From NCBI GenBank assembly GCA_027486585.1, contig JAIXOU010000020.1:1-64000 (forward strand): a stretch of DNA of 64,000 bases. The letters run 5' to 3'. The stretch comes from Verrucomicrobiaceae bacterium. GTDB taxonomy: Bacteria; Verrucomicrobiota; Verrucomicrobiia; Verrucomicrobiales; Verrucomicrobiaceae. Below, piece after piece: positions 23,933 to 33,062 of the stretch (the first letter of the stretch is position 1; each line of letters begins with the position of its first letter). The notes under the pieces are model-generated. The model was not told the origin of the DNA, made no database searches, and saw only the letters and a list, made by a program, of their open reading frames with translations. A program made the translations under genes and the position numbers.

Positions 23933-25234
23933 TCATGATGCAGGTGTGTTATTGCGCAAAATCACCAGCATTCCCTCAACCAAAGCTTCCCCAGATACCT
24001 CCGTGTATCGCCCATCGGTGAGGCCGGTTTTGATGGGGATGGAATCGGCTTTGCCGTCGCGGAGGATGTAGAGGTGGGCGGCGGGTTTGGTTTTGTCGTC
24101 TTTATCGCTGGCTTCGGGGCGGCTGCGGTTGCGGGTGGGCATGGGGATGAGGCTTTGGACGAAGGATTTCTTCGCCGGGCCGGATTTGGCGGCGGTGGCG
24201 GGATTGAAGCGTAACGCGGCAGTGGGCACACGGAAGACGTTCTTGCTCGCGGCGACGCCGATGTCGGCGGTGGCGGTCATGCCGGGACGCAGGCTGAGGT
24301 CGTCGTTGCTGACATCGAGATCGGCTTCGTAGGTCACCACGTTTTGTGTGACGGCGGAGCCGTAGGACACGACGGAAACGACGGCGCTGTAACTGCGATC
24401 CGGCCAGGCATCGACGGTGAAGGTGGCCTTCTGACCTTTCTCGACGCGACCGATATCAGCCTCGGCGATGGTGACTTTCAAAATCATGCGCTCCAGCTTC
24501 TCGGCGATGACGAACAACTGCGGCGCGGTGAAGCTGGCGGCGACGGTCTGACCGGGCTCGATGCTGCGCTTGAGCACGATGCCGTCGATGGGCGATTTGA
24601 TGATGGCGCGGCCGAGATCGTTCTCGTTGATGCGCACCTGGGCCTCGGCAGTGCCGACTCCGGCCTGCGTGTTGAGCAGATCGGCCTTCGCCCGCTCAGC
24701 GGTGGCGATGGCGGTGTCGATGATGGCTTTGGAGGGCACTTTGCCGCCGCTGATGCGCTGCAACTCTTGCTGGCGTGTGAGCAGCGCGGCGCTTTCCTTC
24801 ACCGTGGCCTCGGCGAGCGTGACGCGGGCCTGCGCGGCTCTCACTGCGGCGCGGTTGCTCTCGGTTTGTTGCAAAAGCTTGCTGGTGTCGAGCTTGGCGA
24901 GCTGTTGGCCTTTGGTGACGCGGTCGTTGATGTCGGCATTCACTTCGAGCGTGATACCGGAAAGCTCGCTGCCGACGGTGACTTCATTTGTCGGCTCCAG
25001 ATTGCCGGTGGCTGTGATGGTGAGGAAGACATCGCCGCGCGTGAGCGGCTCCGTGACATAGAGCGGCACTTGTTGTTTTGCCTTTTCGATGCGGCTTCGC
25101 CAAAACCATCCGCCAAGGCCGAGCGCGATGACGATGAGGCCGAGGATGGCGTTGCGTTTGAAGTGCCCCTTGGTTCCGCTGGCCTGGATGGTTTTAGCGA
25201 GATCGACTGGGGCCAATGGCGTGGTGGTTTTCAT
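23933..25234 (-). CDS. HlyD/MacA-type periplasmic adaptor (433 aa)
   Basis: Start ATG 25234 lies 1 nt after the stop of the outer-membrane factor gene. One N-terminal helix (RNAILGLIVIALGLGGWFW) is followed by a barrel-sandwich hybrid (ATGNLEPTNEVTVGSELSG), a coiled-coil hairpin with many Ala/Glu (AAQARVTLAEATVKESAALL), then the second half of the lipoyl domain (IIKSPIDGIVLKRSIEPGQTV) and beta-barrel. These are the MacA features. The matching MacB-type ATPase and permease are at 13028-14985, beyond an intervening 9-kb island. Confidence 0.92.
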   Translation of the reverse strand: MKTTTPLAPVDLAKTIQASGTKGHFKRNAILGLIVIALGLGGWFWRSRIEKAKQQVPLYVTEPLTRGDVFLTITATGNLEPTNEVTVGSELSGITLEVNADINDRVTKGQQLAKLDTSKLLQQTESNRAAVRAAQARVTLAEATVKESAALLTRQQELQRISGGKVPSKAIIDTAIATAERAKADLLNTQAGVGTAEAQVRINENDLGRAIIKSPIDGIVLKRSIEPGQTVAASFTAPQLFVIAEKLERMILKVTIAEADIGRVEKGQKATFTVDAWPDRSYSAVVSVVSYGSAVTQNVVTYEADLDVSNDDLSLRPGMTATADIGVAASKNVFRVPTAALRFNPATAAKSGPAKKSFVQSLIPMPTRNRSRPEASDKDDKTKPAAHLYILRDGKADSIPIKTGLTDGRYTEVSGEALVEGMLVILRNNTPAS

Positions 25235-25235
25235 G

Positions 25236-26645
25236 TCAAAAGGGCGACCAACCTCCACCGAGGGCTTTGTAGAGTTGCACGCAAGCATTGGCGCTCTGCG
25301 CGGTAGTGGTGACTTCCTGCTGCTCCAGCGTGAGCAGCGTGCGCTGCGCATCGAGCGACACGAGCAGATCCACCTGACCGGCCTCGTATTGCCAGGCGGC
25401 GAGCGTGACGGCCTCTCGCGCCGCATCTGCGGCTTTCAAGACGATGCGATGCTGCTCGGCATACCGACGCATCGCAGCGAGCGCGTTTTCGACCTCGGCG
25501 AGCGCCGTGAGCACGATGGCCTCATAGGCGATGAGCGCCTGTCGCTCGCGTGAACTCACGGCACGGATGTTTTGCCGAATGCGGCCCGCATCGATCACCG
25601 GCGTGGCCAAACCAGCAAGGATGCTCGCAATGGCAGATTCAGGCGAAAAAATATTTCCCGACTTGAGTGCGTCGATGCCGATTGAGCCGCTCAAGGTCAG
25701 CGAAGGCAGCCGCGCACGCTTGGCCGACTGTGTGCGGGCAAACGCAGCCTCCAGCACATGCTCAGCCGCACGCACATCGGGTCGCTGACGCAGAGCCTCA
25801 GCTGGAACGCCAGCCGCAATGCGCGAAATCATCTCCGGCACGCGGCGCGAGCCCGCGAGCCGCGAATCGAGCGCTCCCGGCGTGCGACCCGAGAGCAACG
25901 CGAGCTGGTTTTTGCTCTGCACGACGCTGAGTTGCAGCGCAGGCATGGAGGCCCGCGCCTGCTCCAGCGTGCTGATGGAGCGTTGCGTGTCGAGCGCATC
26001 GCCCGTGCCAGCCTGTTCGCGCCATTGCGTGAGCTGCACTGTCTCGCCCCGTGTGCCGAGACTGCGCTGCACCACGCTCAACTGCGCCTCCGCCGAGCGC
26101 AGCGCGACATACGCCGTCGCCACATCGGCGGCGAGCGTGACCTGCGCTCCATAAAAATTCTCGCCGATCTGTTCAAGGTCCGCCGTGGCCGCTTTGAGCG
26201 TCTGATACTGCTTCCCAAACAAATCCACCTGCCAGCTCACATCAAACGAGGCCTTGTAGCTCTCGCTCGTGGTGATGATGTCCGTGATGCCGTTCTTCGT
26301 GCGTGCGCCGCGACCCGATTGATTGGCATAAAGAGATGGAAATAAGTTTGCCGACTCCACGCCACGCCGCGCCCGATATTCCGTCACCTTCTCCAACGCC
26401 GAACGCACCGTTGGGCTCGCCTTCAGCGCCTCCGCGATCAAGTCATTCAACACCGGATCACGGAACCGCCGCCACCAAAGCGTCACATCGAGTGGTTTCG
26501 ACGAAGATGAGCCCTGCTGCCACCTCGCATGCACCACGACGGCATCCGCCGCCATTTCACGCGTGCCTTTGCCGACGCACGAGGCCGTGATCATCATCGC
26601 AATAGCGACTGACACGGCTTGAGTTATGGGTAAAGCGAGTTTGAT
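25236..26645 (-). CDS. TolC/NodT-type outer-membrane efflux lipoprotein
   Basis: The mature protein shows the OEP repeats: ALKASPTVRSALEKVTEYRA, QTLKAATADLEQIGENFYGAQVTLAADVATAYVALRSAEAQL, GVPAEALRQRPDVRAAEHVLEAA and AYEAIVLTALAEVENALAAMR. The signal ends in ITASC, a lipobox, as in NodT-family factors. Start is unclear: the only in-frame ATG far enough upstream (26699) is inside the palindrome. ATC at 26645 has a GGAG 7 nt before it, gives a normal signal peptide beginning Lys-Leu-Ala, and lies 36 nt from the palindrome. GTG at 26615 is the conventional alternative but leaves a very short signal. Confidence 0.85.
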   Translation of the reverse strand: MKLALPITQAVSVAIAMMITASCVGKGTREMAADAVVVHARWQQGSSSSKPLDVTLWWRRFRDPVLNDLIAEALKASPTVRSALEKVTEYRARRGVESANLFPSLYANQSGRGARTKNGITDIITTSESYKASFDVSWQVDLFGKQYQTLKAATADLEQIGENFYGAQVTLAADVATAYVALRSAEAQLSVVQRSLGTRGETVQLTQWREQAGTGDALDTQRSISTLEQARASMPALQLSVVQSKNQLALLSGRTPGALDSRLAGSRRVPEMISRIAAGVPAEALRQRPDVRAAEHVLEAAFARTQSAKRARLPSLTLSGSIGIDALKSGNIFSPESAIASILAGLATPVIDAGRIRQNIRAVSSRERQALIAYEAIVLTALAEVENALAAMRRYAEQHRIVLKAADAAREAVTLAAWQYEAGQVDLLVSLDAQRTLLTLEQQEVTTTAQSANACVQLYKALGGGWSPF

Positions 26646-26681
26646 CGCGCATCTCCTACACGCGGTGAAGCTGGTTTGACT

Positions 26682-26699
26682 ATGGGGCAAAGACCCCAT
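26682..26699 (-). promoter_or_regulatory. Stress palindrome, efflux outer-membrane factor and adaptor
   Basis: A perfect 7-bp palindrome in gene sense: ATGGGGTCTTTGCCCCAT. It precedes the efflux operon (26645 leftward). Confidence 0.75.
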
Positions 26700-27167
26700 G
26701 TTTGCTTCAATGTCCTGCGATAGACTGATTGTGACTTACAGATTGGCCGACAGCAGCTGAGGCCACGTCCACGGAGGGGGTAAGCTATTAGGTGATAAAT
26801 TTAGACAGCGCTGGATGGGGTTAGTTCTGGATGTGCGTCGGCGACGTGACATCAAAGGTGGTGGTTAAAAAATTGAGTTAACCCTTATTATAATTAGATA
26901 CTCTTAACATATCTCTCATACATATGATAATGAGTATAGAAACCAACTCGTTATATGCGACTGAAACAAATCGGATCATTCCAAATTCATGATGATTACC
27001 TTTGCCAATTTATGGAGAGCGGAGCCAGCTGCAGCCGCCGGCAGGCCTAGATCGCAGCCAGACTCTCCAGGTTAATTCAATCCATTCAAAGCATCACTGG
27101 GTCACGTCTCCCATGAGCGCCTCACTTCCTCCCGCAACGACAAAACAACCCCCAAAACCCACCGAAC
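26700..27167. other. Intergenic region with AT-rich promoter-like stretch
   Basis: No gene is supported. 26870-26970 is strongly AT-rich (AATTGAGTTAACCC, TTATAATTAGATAC) and probably holds the promoter of the secreted-protein gene at 27168. The last about 100 bp before the ATG are similar to the leader of the paralogue at 28862. No palindromic element is seen. Confidence 0.5.
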
Positions 27168-28526
27168 ATGAAAAACGATAGGAATCGCCTTGGTAGAAAT
27201 CGTCGCAATTACATCAATCGAGCGATGATCGCCGCTCTAGCCGCTTTCGTCTCTCTGGTTACTTTGACCCATGCGCAGGTCGCTTTACCGATCGCTGAGC
27301 CTGTTTCCAGAGCAGTAATGCTGGATGGACGTGTGCTCACCCAAAAGGTCCCCCTGCAGTTATTTTCAACAGAAGGACCGATCTGGAACTTAGACTTAGC
27401 CAATCAGGGCATTTACGTCACCGGTAAAAAGGTAACCATACCCGCCACGGTCAACGGTGCGCCGCTCTTGATCGAAGGCTCATCCGTGATCGGGCCGGAT
27501 GGCCAAACACTGACCGCTATCAGCGCCGCAGACTTTGATCGCCTCACCGACACTCGTGCCGCAGGCTCTGACCGTGTTCCCTCTGTGGTCTCAACCAATC
27601 TCGGACCACGTCGTCTAGGTGCCACACGCTCCATATTCAACACCTTGGAAGCTCGCCGATATTCGGACGAGGACCCCAGTTTGGTGCGTGACCGCGCAGC
27701 CAAGGCTGAAATCGAACAGAACTACTTCGATATCGTCAAGCAATGCTATGAAGCCAACGCAGCAGCTCTGCCAGCAAACTTCCTTCACCGGGTGGGCTTC
27801 CGTGGCACGGATCCGTCTCATTGGATCTATCCGGTAACTTTTGGCGGCACGCTGAAGTCAGCGGGTCATGTTTACGTCGATGGACAGGGTAACGAATACT
27901 TTGTGCCTGACATTGGGCTCGTGGTCGAACTCTCCGAAAATGTCGCCTCCGGCGTGATCACCTCAATAGCACGGGGGAATAGCACGCGCCCAGACTCCTT
28001 CGTGATTGGTGATTTACTGCTGATTTTCAACCAAGATCCACGATTCGGCGCCGATGTGCATGGTATCGGGGAAGCGGTGATTCCTCGCGAGGAGTTCTTC
28101 AAGCAAGTCGTCGCAGGCCAAACCGATATTAGTGTGGGTGGCTATATGGTGAGCGAGCATGTGATTTTTGTGAATGAAGTCCTGACCGAGTTCACCGACC
28201 CTAACGCTGGTATTAATATCACTGCGGATCGTTTTAACATTCGTGTTGGCGCGAATGAATCGCGCTGGCGTGGCACGGTGGACAAGCCACAGGGTATCAA
28301 TCTCGTCGCTGTTCTGATCAATACGCTTCCTAGCGGTGCTCAAACGAGTCGCGTATTCCCCATTCCGATGGCGATTGATCCACTGAGTAGTGCAGCGACG
28401 TACAATGCGAGGATCCGCGGCTTTAACATAACCAACCTCACTCACATTGAGATGCAGGCCCGCAACTCAGCAACCGGCGCAATCGAGGCTAAAGAACTAT
28501 TCGATATCACAGCCTTTAGGAATTGA
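27168..28526 (+). CDS. Secreted protein of unknown function, tandem paralogue A (452 aa)
   Basis: A basic N-terminus (KNDRNRLGRNRRNYINR) and helix (MIAALAAFVSLVTLTHAQ) form a signal peptide cleaved near THAQ. The mature protein shares about three quarters of its residues by eye with the next gene. Examples are AVMLDGRVLTQKVPL, IWNLDLANQGI, KKVTIPATVNG, GGTLKSAGHVY, NEYFVPDIG and DSFVIGDLLLIFNQDPRFGAD. I know no family name. The beta-rich pattern and RDFxEIEQNYF segment do not reveal an enzyme. Possibly an outer-surface or biofilm protein. Confidence 0.8.
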   Translation: MKNDRNRLGRNRRNYINRAMIAALAAFVSLVTLTHAQVALPIAEPVSRAVMLDGRVLTQKVPLQLFSTEGPIWNLDLANQGIYVTGKKVTIPATVNGAPLLIEGSSVIGPDGQTLTAISAADFDRLTDTRAAGSDRVPSVVSTNLGPRRLGATRSIFNTLEARRYSDEDPSLVRDRAAKAEIEQNYFDIVKQCYEANAAALPANFLHRVGFRGTDPSHWIYPVTFGGTLKSAGHVYVDGQGNEYFVPDIGLVVELSENVASGVITSIARGNSTRPDSFVIGDLLLIFNQDPRFGADVHGIGEAVIPREEFFKQVVAGQTDISVGGYMVSEHVIFVNEVLTEFTDPNAGINITADRFNIRVGANESRWRGTVDKPQGINLVAVLINTLPSGAQTSRVFPIPMAIDPLSSAATYNARIRGFNITNLTHIEMQARNSATGAIEAKELFDITAFRN

Positions 28527-28861
28527 TTCATCCATGGCAGCGGCTGCATAAGGAAGCGCCACTGACCTGCTCAATCGAATGCATCCTCACAAATCATAAA
28601 TCAGCCATGGTTAGAACGCCGCGCGCAAGTGAATCAACTCAGCTAGGTCATCAAGCGCCTCATGCACGACGGCTTAGCTGACAGGCCTGAGATGGCCGTT
28701 GGCGACGAAGGTCATCGAGAGGGTGGCGACACCCCCAACCTCGGACCACGGCCATACTCTCCAGATCAGTCCAAGCCAATCACAGCATCGACTGCTCGCG
28801 CCTGTCCATGAGCGTCTCAATTCCTCCCACAACGGCAAAACAAACCCAAAATAAATCAAAC
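28527..28861. other. Intergenic region between tandem paralogues
   Basis: No gene is supported. The last about 120 bases (CCATACTCTCCAGATCAGTC through the ACGGCAAAACAAAC stretch) align by eye with the leader of the first paralogue (27050-27167), so the duplication unit includes the 5' leader and probably a promoter. Confidence 0.55.
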
Positions 28862-30190
28862 ATGAAAAACAGTAGGAAACGCTTTGCCCGAAATCATCGT
28901 CATTATATCAATCAAGCGAGGACCGCAGTACTAGCCGCACTCTTTTCTCTAAGTTCTTTGGCCTTCGCGCAGACCGCAGTGATGCTGGATGGACGTGTGC
29001 TTACGCAAAAGGTACCCCTGTCGCTATTTGCGACGGAAGGACCGATCTGGAATCTCGACCTCGCCAATCAGGGCATCTTCGTCACTGGTAAGAAGGTAAC
29101 CATCCCCGCCACAGTCAATGGAACACCGCTTTTGATCAGCGGTTCGTCCGTGATCGGGCAAGATGGCGAAGCGCACACCGGCATCGGTGCAGCAGACTTT
29201 AACCGACTTGCTGATACCCACGCCATCGGTCTTGGTCGTGATTTAGCTCGGGTTTCCGAGACTCTCGGACCGCGCCGTCTAGGTGCCGCGCGTTCCGTTT
29301 TCAGCACCTCGGAAGCTCGCCGACATGCAGTCGACGCGCCTGGGCTGGTGCGTGACCGTGCGGCACAGGCTGAGATCGAGCAGAACTACTTCGAAATCGT
29401 GCAGCAGTGCTACCAAGCCAACGCAGCAGCTCTACCAGCCGACTTCCTCGACCGAGCGGGTTTCCGTGGCACTGATCCAGGGGCTTGGACCTATCCAATG
29501 TCCACTGGCGGCACGCTGAAGTCAGCGGGTCATGTTTACCTCGATGGGCAGGGCAACGAATACTTTGTGCCTGACATTGAGGTGGTGATCGAGCTAGCCG
29601 AAAATGTCGCAGCAGGCGTGGTCACCTCACTTGCACGTGGTACTAGCACGCGCCCAGACTCTTTCGTCATTGGTGATTTACTGCTGATTTTCAACCAAGA
29701 TCCACGGTTCGGCGCCGATGTGCTTGGACTCGGCGACGCGGTGATCCCTCGCGAAGAGTTTTTTAGGCAGGTCGTCAGGGGCCAAACCCACCTTGATGTG
29801 GTCGGCCACATGGTGAGCGAGCATGTGATTTTTGTGCAGGAAGTCCTGACCGAGTTCACCGATCCAAACGCCGGTATCCACATCACTGCGGATAGGTTCA
29901 GAATCACTGTTGGTGCAAATGAATCGCGCTGGCGCGGCACGGTTGACAAGCCCCAGGGCGTCCGCCTCGTTGCAGTCCTGATTAGCACACCTCCTTCCGG
30001 TCTTCAGACAAGACGCGAATTTAACATTGCGATGGCGATTGATCCACTGACCGGTGGGGCGACCTATGATGCGAGGATCCGCGGCTTCAACGTGACCAAC
30101 CTCACCCACATTGAGATGCAGGCACGGAGCCTAGCAACCGGCGCGATCGAGGCGAGCGAGCTATTTGATATCAGAGAATTCAGACAATAA
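28862..30190 (+). CDS. Secreted protein of unknown function, tandem paralogue B (442 aa)
   Basis: Start chosen at ATG 28862 (MKNSRKRFARNHRHYINQAR), which matches the paralogue; the ORF extends 18 codons farther upstream without signal features. A signal peptide ends near SLAFAQ. It has the same conserved blocks as the first copy, but lacks the eight-residue ALPIAEPV insertion after the signal. Divergence is spread evenly, so the duplication is not recent. Ends before a GC-rich hairpin. Confidence 0.8.
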   Translation: MKNSRKRFARNHRHYINQARTAVLAALFSLSSLAFAQTAVMLDGRVLTQKVPLSLFATEGPIWNLDLANQGIFVTGKKVTIPATVNGTPLLISGSSVIGQDGEAHTGIGAADFNRLADTHAIGLGRDLARVSETLGPRRLGAARSVFSTSEARRHAVDAPGLVRDRAAQAEIEQNYFEIVQQCYQANAAALPADFLDRAGFRGTDPGAWTYPMSTGGTLKSAGHVYLDGQGNEYFVPDIEVVIELAENVAAGVVTSLARGTSTRPDSFVIGDLLLIFNQDPRFGADVLGLGDAVIPREEFFRQVVRGQTHLDVVGHMVSEHVIFVQEVLTEFTDPNAGIHITADRFRITVGANESRWRGTVDKPQGVRLVAVLISTPPSGLQTRREFNIAMAIDPLTGGATYDARIRGFNVTNLTHIEMQARSLATGAIEASELFDIREFRQ

Positions 30191-30200
30191 TTCATGCAGG

Positions 30201-30226
30201 GCGGCGGCTCTAGATGGAGCTGCCGC
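30201..30226 (+). terminator. Possible terminator hairpin after paralogue B
   Basis: GCGGCGGCTC and GAGCTGCCGC form a 10-bp stem with one mismatch and a 6-nt loop; only a weak T-rich end (TACCTTATT) follows. Confidence 0.45.
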
Positions 30227-30250
30227 TACCTTATTCATTCGAATGTACCC

Positions 30251-32125
30251 TCACAAATCATGAATCACCTTTGGCGGGAACGCCGCTCGCAGCGCGTTCA
30301 GCACCGCTAGCACATCAATGATCTCCTGTGCAATCGCGCCGCTCACAGGGCTCAGGTGACCGGTGGCAGCGAAGGCCATGCCGATGAGGCTGAGGGCCAT
30401 GCCGCCGACGGCGCTTTGCAGGGCGATGACTCGCATGCGGCGACTGATGTGCATGAATTCGTCCACTTTTTTGAGTGAGTTGTCCATGATGACGACTCCG
30501 GCGGCTTCGGCGGTGACATCGCTGTTTTGGCCGATGGCCATGCCGACGGTGGCGGCCATCATGGCGGGGGCGTCGTTGATGCCGTCGCCAACATAGAGCG
30601 TCTTGGCTTTGGCGGTTTCGGCGCGGACAAGGGTGAGTTTTTCCTCGGGACTCTTCTGCGCGTGGATCTCGGTGATGCCGACTTGATCGGCGAGGTAGCG
30701 GACTTCGGATTCGCGGTCACCAGAGATGATCATGACGTGGTCGAAGTGATGCTTCGGCGCGAGGTGATTGACGAAGCTGCGGCTTTCGGCTCGCGGGGCA
30801 TCGCGGAAGCGCAGCGCGGCGGCGTAGTGGCCGTCGATGACGACGACGCACTCGAGTCCACCTGCGATAGGCGGGAGTTGATCGGTGCCGGGAAGGTTCT
30901 GCGGGATGAGTTTGTTGCGGCTGGTGATCTGGAGTTCATGACCAGACACGGTGCCAACCAGACCTTTGCCTGGCTGCTCGCTGACGGCACTGGCTTCGGG
31001 CAAGATGAGGCTTTGCGCCTTCGAGGCGGCGAGGATGGCGCGTGAGAGCGGATGCTTCGAGTAACGCTCCAGGCTGGCGACGAGGGTGAGCACTTCCTTG
31101 GGATCAAAACCGGTGGCGACGAGCTGATCGGTGAGCGCGGGCTCGCCATAGGTGAGCGTGCCGGTTTTATCAAAGATGGCGGTGCGGCATCCGGCGATCT
31201 GTTCGAGCACGACGGGGCTTTTCACGATGATGGCGCGTCGTGCGCAGAGCGAGATGGAGCTGATGATGGCAATGGGAATGCCCAGCAGCAGCGGGCATGG
31301 CGTGGCAATGACGAGTACGGCGAGGAAGCGCAATGAATCGCCGCTGAGGAACCACGCGAGTAGCGCCACGACGAGCGCGACGGGTGTGTAGATGGCTCCG
31401 AGCTGATCACCGAGGCGCTGGAGCTGTGGGCGCTTGCTCTCGGACTCACGCATGACCTCCATGATCTTCACGTAGCGTGAATCGGCGGCGAGCTTTGTGG
31501 TGCGAATGGTGAGCGCGGTCTCGCCATTGATCGCGCCAGAGATGACGAGTGAGCCGGTGGTTTTGGTGATCTGGAAGGGCTCGCCAGTGAGGTAGGACTC
31601 ATCCATGACGCCGTGGCCTTCGGTGACTTCGCCATCGGCGGGGCAGATCTCATGCGGGTAGATGACCAGCGTGTCGCTCACCGCGATCTCGGCCAAATCG
31701 GCATCCGCGATGTCCGCGCCCGTTTTGCGATGCGCGATGGAAGGCATGCGTTTCGCCAGTGCTGCGAGCACCGACGAGGCACTGCGCAAGGCGTAGCTCT
31801 CCAAGGCCTCACCGCCCGCGAGCATGAGCACGATGATGGAGCCTGCGAGGTATTCACCAAGCACGATCGAGGTGATGATGGAGACTCCGCCGAGCAGATC
31901 AGAACCAAACTCACGCTTCAGCAGCTTTCGCAGCAGATCGTAGAGCATGGGCAGACCGCCGATGACGAGAGTGATGAGCAGCGGAAGATGCTGCGTGCCC
32001 GTTTTGGCATCGAAACCGAAGCGCAGCACGAGATGCGTAACGATGCCTGTGAGGGCGAGGATAGTGATCAGCGTCGATTTGCGCCGCCAGAGCGTCGAGA
32101 GCCGCGATGGTGTATCTGAGGCCAT
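30251..32125 (-). CDS. Heavy-metal P1B-type ATPase (624 aa)
   Basis: Conserved sites are the CPC motif ATPCPLLLG in the metal-binding helix, phosphorylation motif FDKTGTLTYGEP, actuator SYLTGEP, and hinge VGDGINDAPAM, with the final helix-rich end. There is no N-terminal HMA domain or His-rich stretch. CPC is typical of Cu or Zn/Cd/Co pumps; specificity is not predicted. It starts 9 nt after the 159-aa membrane protein gene, in one operon behind a palindrome. Confidence 0.93.
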   Translation of the reverse strand: MASDTPSRLSTLWRRKSTLITILALTGIVTHLVLRFGFDAKTGTQHLPLLITLVIGGLPMLYDLLRKLLKREFGSDLLGGVSIITSIVLGEYLAGSIIVLMLAGGEALESYALRSASSVLAALAKRMPSIAHRKTGADIADADLAEIAVSDTLVIYPHEICPADGEVTEGHGVMDESYLTGEPFQITKTTGSLVISGAINGETALTIRTTKLAADSRYVKIMEVMRESESKRPQLQRLGDQLGAIYTPVALVVALLAWFLSGDSLRFLAVLVIATPCPLLLGIPIAIISSISLCARRAIIVKSPVVLEQIAGCRTAIFDKTGTLTYGEPALTDQLVATGFDPKEVLTLVASLERYSKHPLSRAILAASKAQSLILPEASAVSEQPGKGLVGTVSGHELQITSRNKLIPQNLPGTDQLPPIAGGLECVVVIDGHYAAALRFRDAPRAESRSFVNHLAPKHHFDHVMIISGDRESEVRYLADQVGITEIHAQKSPEEKLTLVRAETAKAKTLYVGDGINDAPAMMAATVGMAIGQNSDVTAEAAGVVIMDNSLKKVDEFMHISRRMRVIALQSAVGGMALSLIGMAFAATGHLSPVSGAIAQEIIDVLAVLNALRAAFPPKVIHDL

Positions 32126-32134
32126 GATTTGAGC

Positions 32135-32614
32135 TTAATCGCGGTCTTTGCTGGTCGTCGGCGAGGTCGCTGCACCGACTCGGATTTCAGTGTGGCGGAT
32201 CTGGCCGCCGATGTTCGCCGTCCAAGCCATAAGGCCGCTGACCGTGAGCGATGCAATGACCATGAGGCCTACGAACCACAATGGGACGGCTTTGCCGCGT
32301 CGCAGTGCGAGCAAACCGAGGAGAGCAATCACGCCAAGTGCTCCGATGCTGGCAAAGGCCACGCCTGCCGCTTCCTCATGCTGCTCGGTGATCGCCTCCG
32401 AGACTCCAGGAAGGCCTTCGACTCCATCTTCCGCAGGCTCACCAGTAAAATAAGCTGGCACGGCCATGATGGCGATAACGACGAAGGCGCAGAGCGCTGT
32501 TTTCTTGAGTTCGTTGCTCTTCCGCCAGATGCCAAAGATGAGCAAAGCCAGTCCAAAGGCCGTGCCGAGAACAGGGACGTGATTGAGGGCGAGATGCAGG
32601 TGTGTGAGGTTCAT
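32135..32614 (-). CDS. Five-helix membrane protein (159 aa) cotranscribed with the P-type ATPase
   Basis: Start at Met 32614 (MNLTHLHLALNHVPVLGTAF) is supported by the palindrome 38 nt upstream. Helices lie at GTAFGLALLIFGIW, TALCAFVVIAIMAV, VAFASIGALGVIALLGLLAL and WFVGLMVIASLTVSGLMAW. The early HLHLALNHVPVLG with three His is a common pattern of a conserved Verrucomicrobia/Bacteroidetes membrane protein ('HLHLxxNHxP'). Function unknown; the context suggests metal transport. Confidence 0.75.
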   Translation of the reverse strand: MNLTHLHLALNHVPVLGTAFGLALLIFGIWRKSNELKKTALCAFVVIAIMAVPAYFTGEPAEDGVEGLPGVSEAITEQHEEAAGVAFASIGALGVIALLGLLALRRGKAVPLWFVGLMVIASLTVSGLMAWTANIGGQIRHTEIRVGAATSPTTSKDRD

Positions 32615-32652
32615 GAAGGCCCCGAGCATTGAGCAAGCGATGCCTTTTCGCC

Positions 32653-32670
32653 ATGGGGCGTATTCCCCAT
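32653..32670 (-). promoter_or_regulatory. Stress palindrome, metal ATPase operon and pseudogene
   Basis: ATGGGGAATACGCCCCAT (minus sense), followed by GG; 38 nt before ATG 32614. On the plus side the same palindrome precedes the decayed stress-gene copy by 66 nt. Confidence 0.75.
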
Positions 32671-32736
32671 CGTAATCGGCAAGGAATTCCGCAGCGCGGG
32701 TGCGAGATTATTGATCCAATAAACACCAAGCAACGG

Positions 32737-33062
32737 ATGAAAATCAAAAAACACCGACGCCGTTATAGCCATTTTTATAAATTCACAGAGAGGCTGAGAT
32801 AGCCATTAGGGAACTGTAACCTATGGATTTCGACCTGAAGAAACTATCAATCGTTGGACGAGACTGACATAGCGACGGGCATGTGGTCGGCTACTGCAAC
32901 TCGGGCGACCGCATGAAGTGATGGGGCACCCAGACTGTTTTTTGGAACGGGGTGTGGGGCTGGCTTTTTGTTCATTCCAGTAATTGGGCCGCTGCTTTTT
33001 GCTGAGCCGATTGTAATCTGGATGCTTGGCGCAGTGGAGGGGACCAGTGCATCAGGGGCTTA
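32737..33062 (+). pseudogene. Decayed copy of the stress gene at 39890
   Basis: The plus strand aligns by eye with 39890-40226, beginning ATGAAAATCA and keeping GACCTGAAGAAACTATCAAT, GGGCGACCGCATGAAG and TGGGGCACCCAGA. Stops interrupt the frame (GAC TGA CAT; AAG TGA TGG) and the segment corresponding to GSAFLF is deleted. The 3' part is lost at 33062, where another gene begins on the other strand. Even the promoter region (ATGGGGC...CCCCATCGTAATCGGC) is copied, so the whole unit was duplicated. Confidence 0.85.

Noticed and set aside
24344-25306. 320-aa plus-strand ORF opposite the adaptor gene
   Set aside because: The opposite strand holds a full MacA-type protein; this ORF is a GC-biased shadow.
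30527-32119. Several 140-170 aa plus-strand ORFs over the P-type ATPase
   Set aside because: Shadows of a gene with all P1B motifs on the minus strand.
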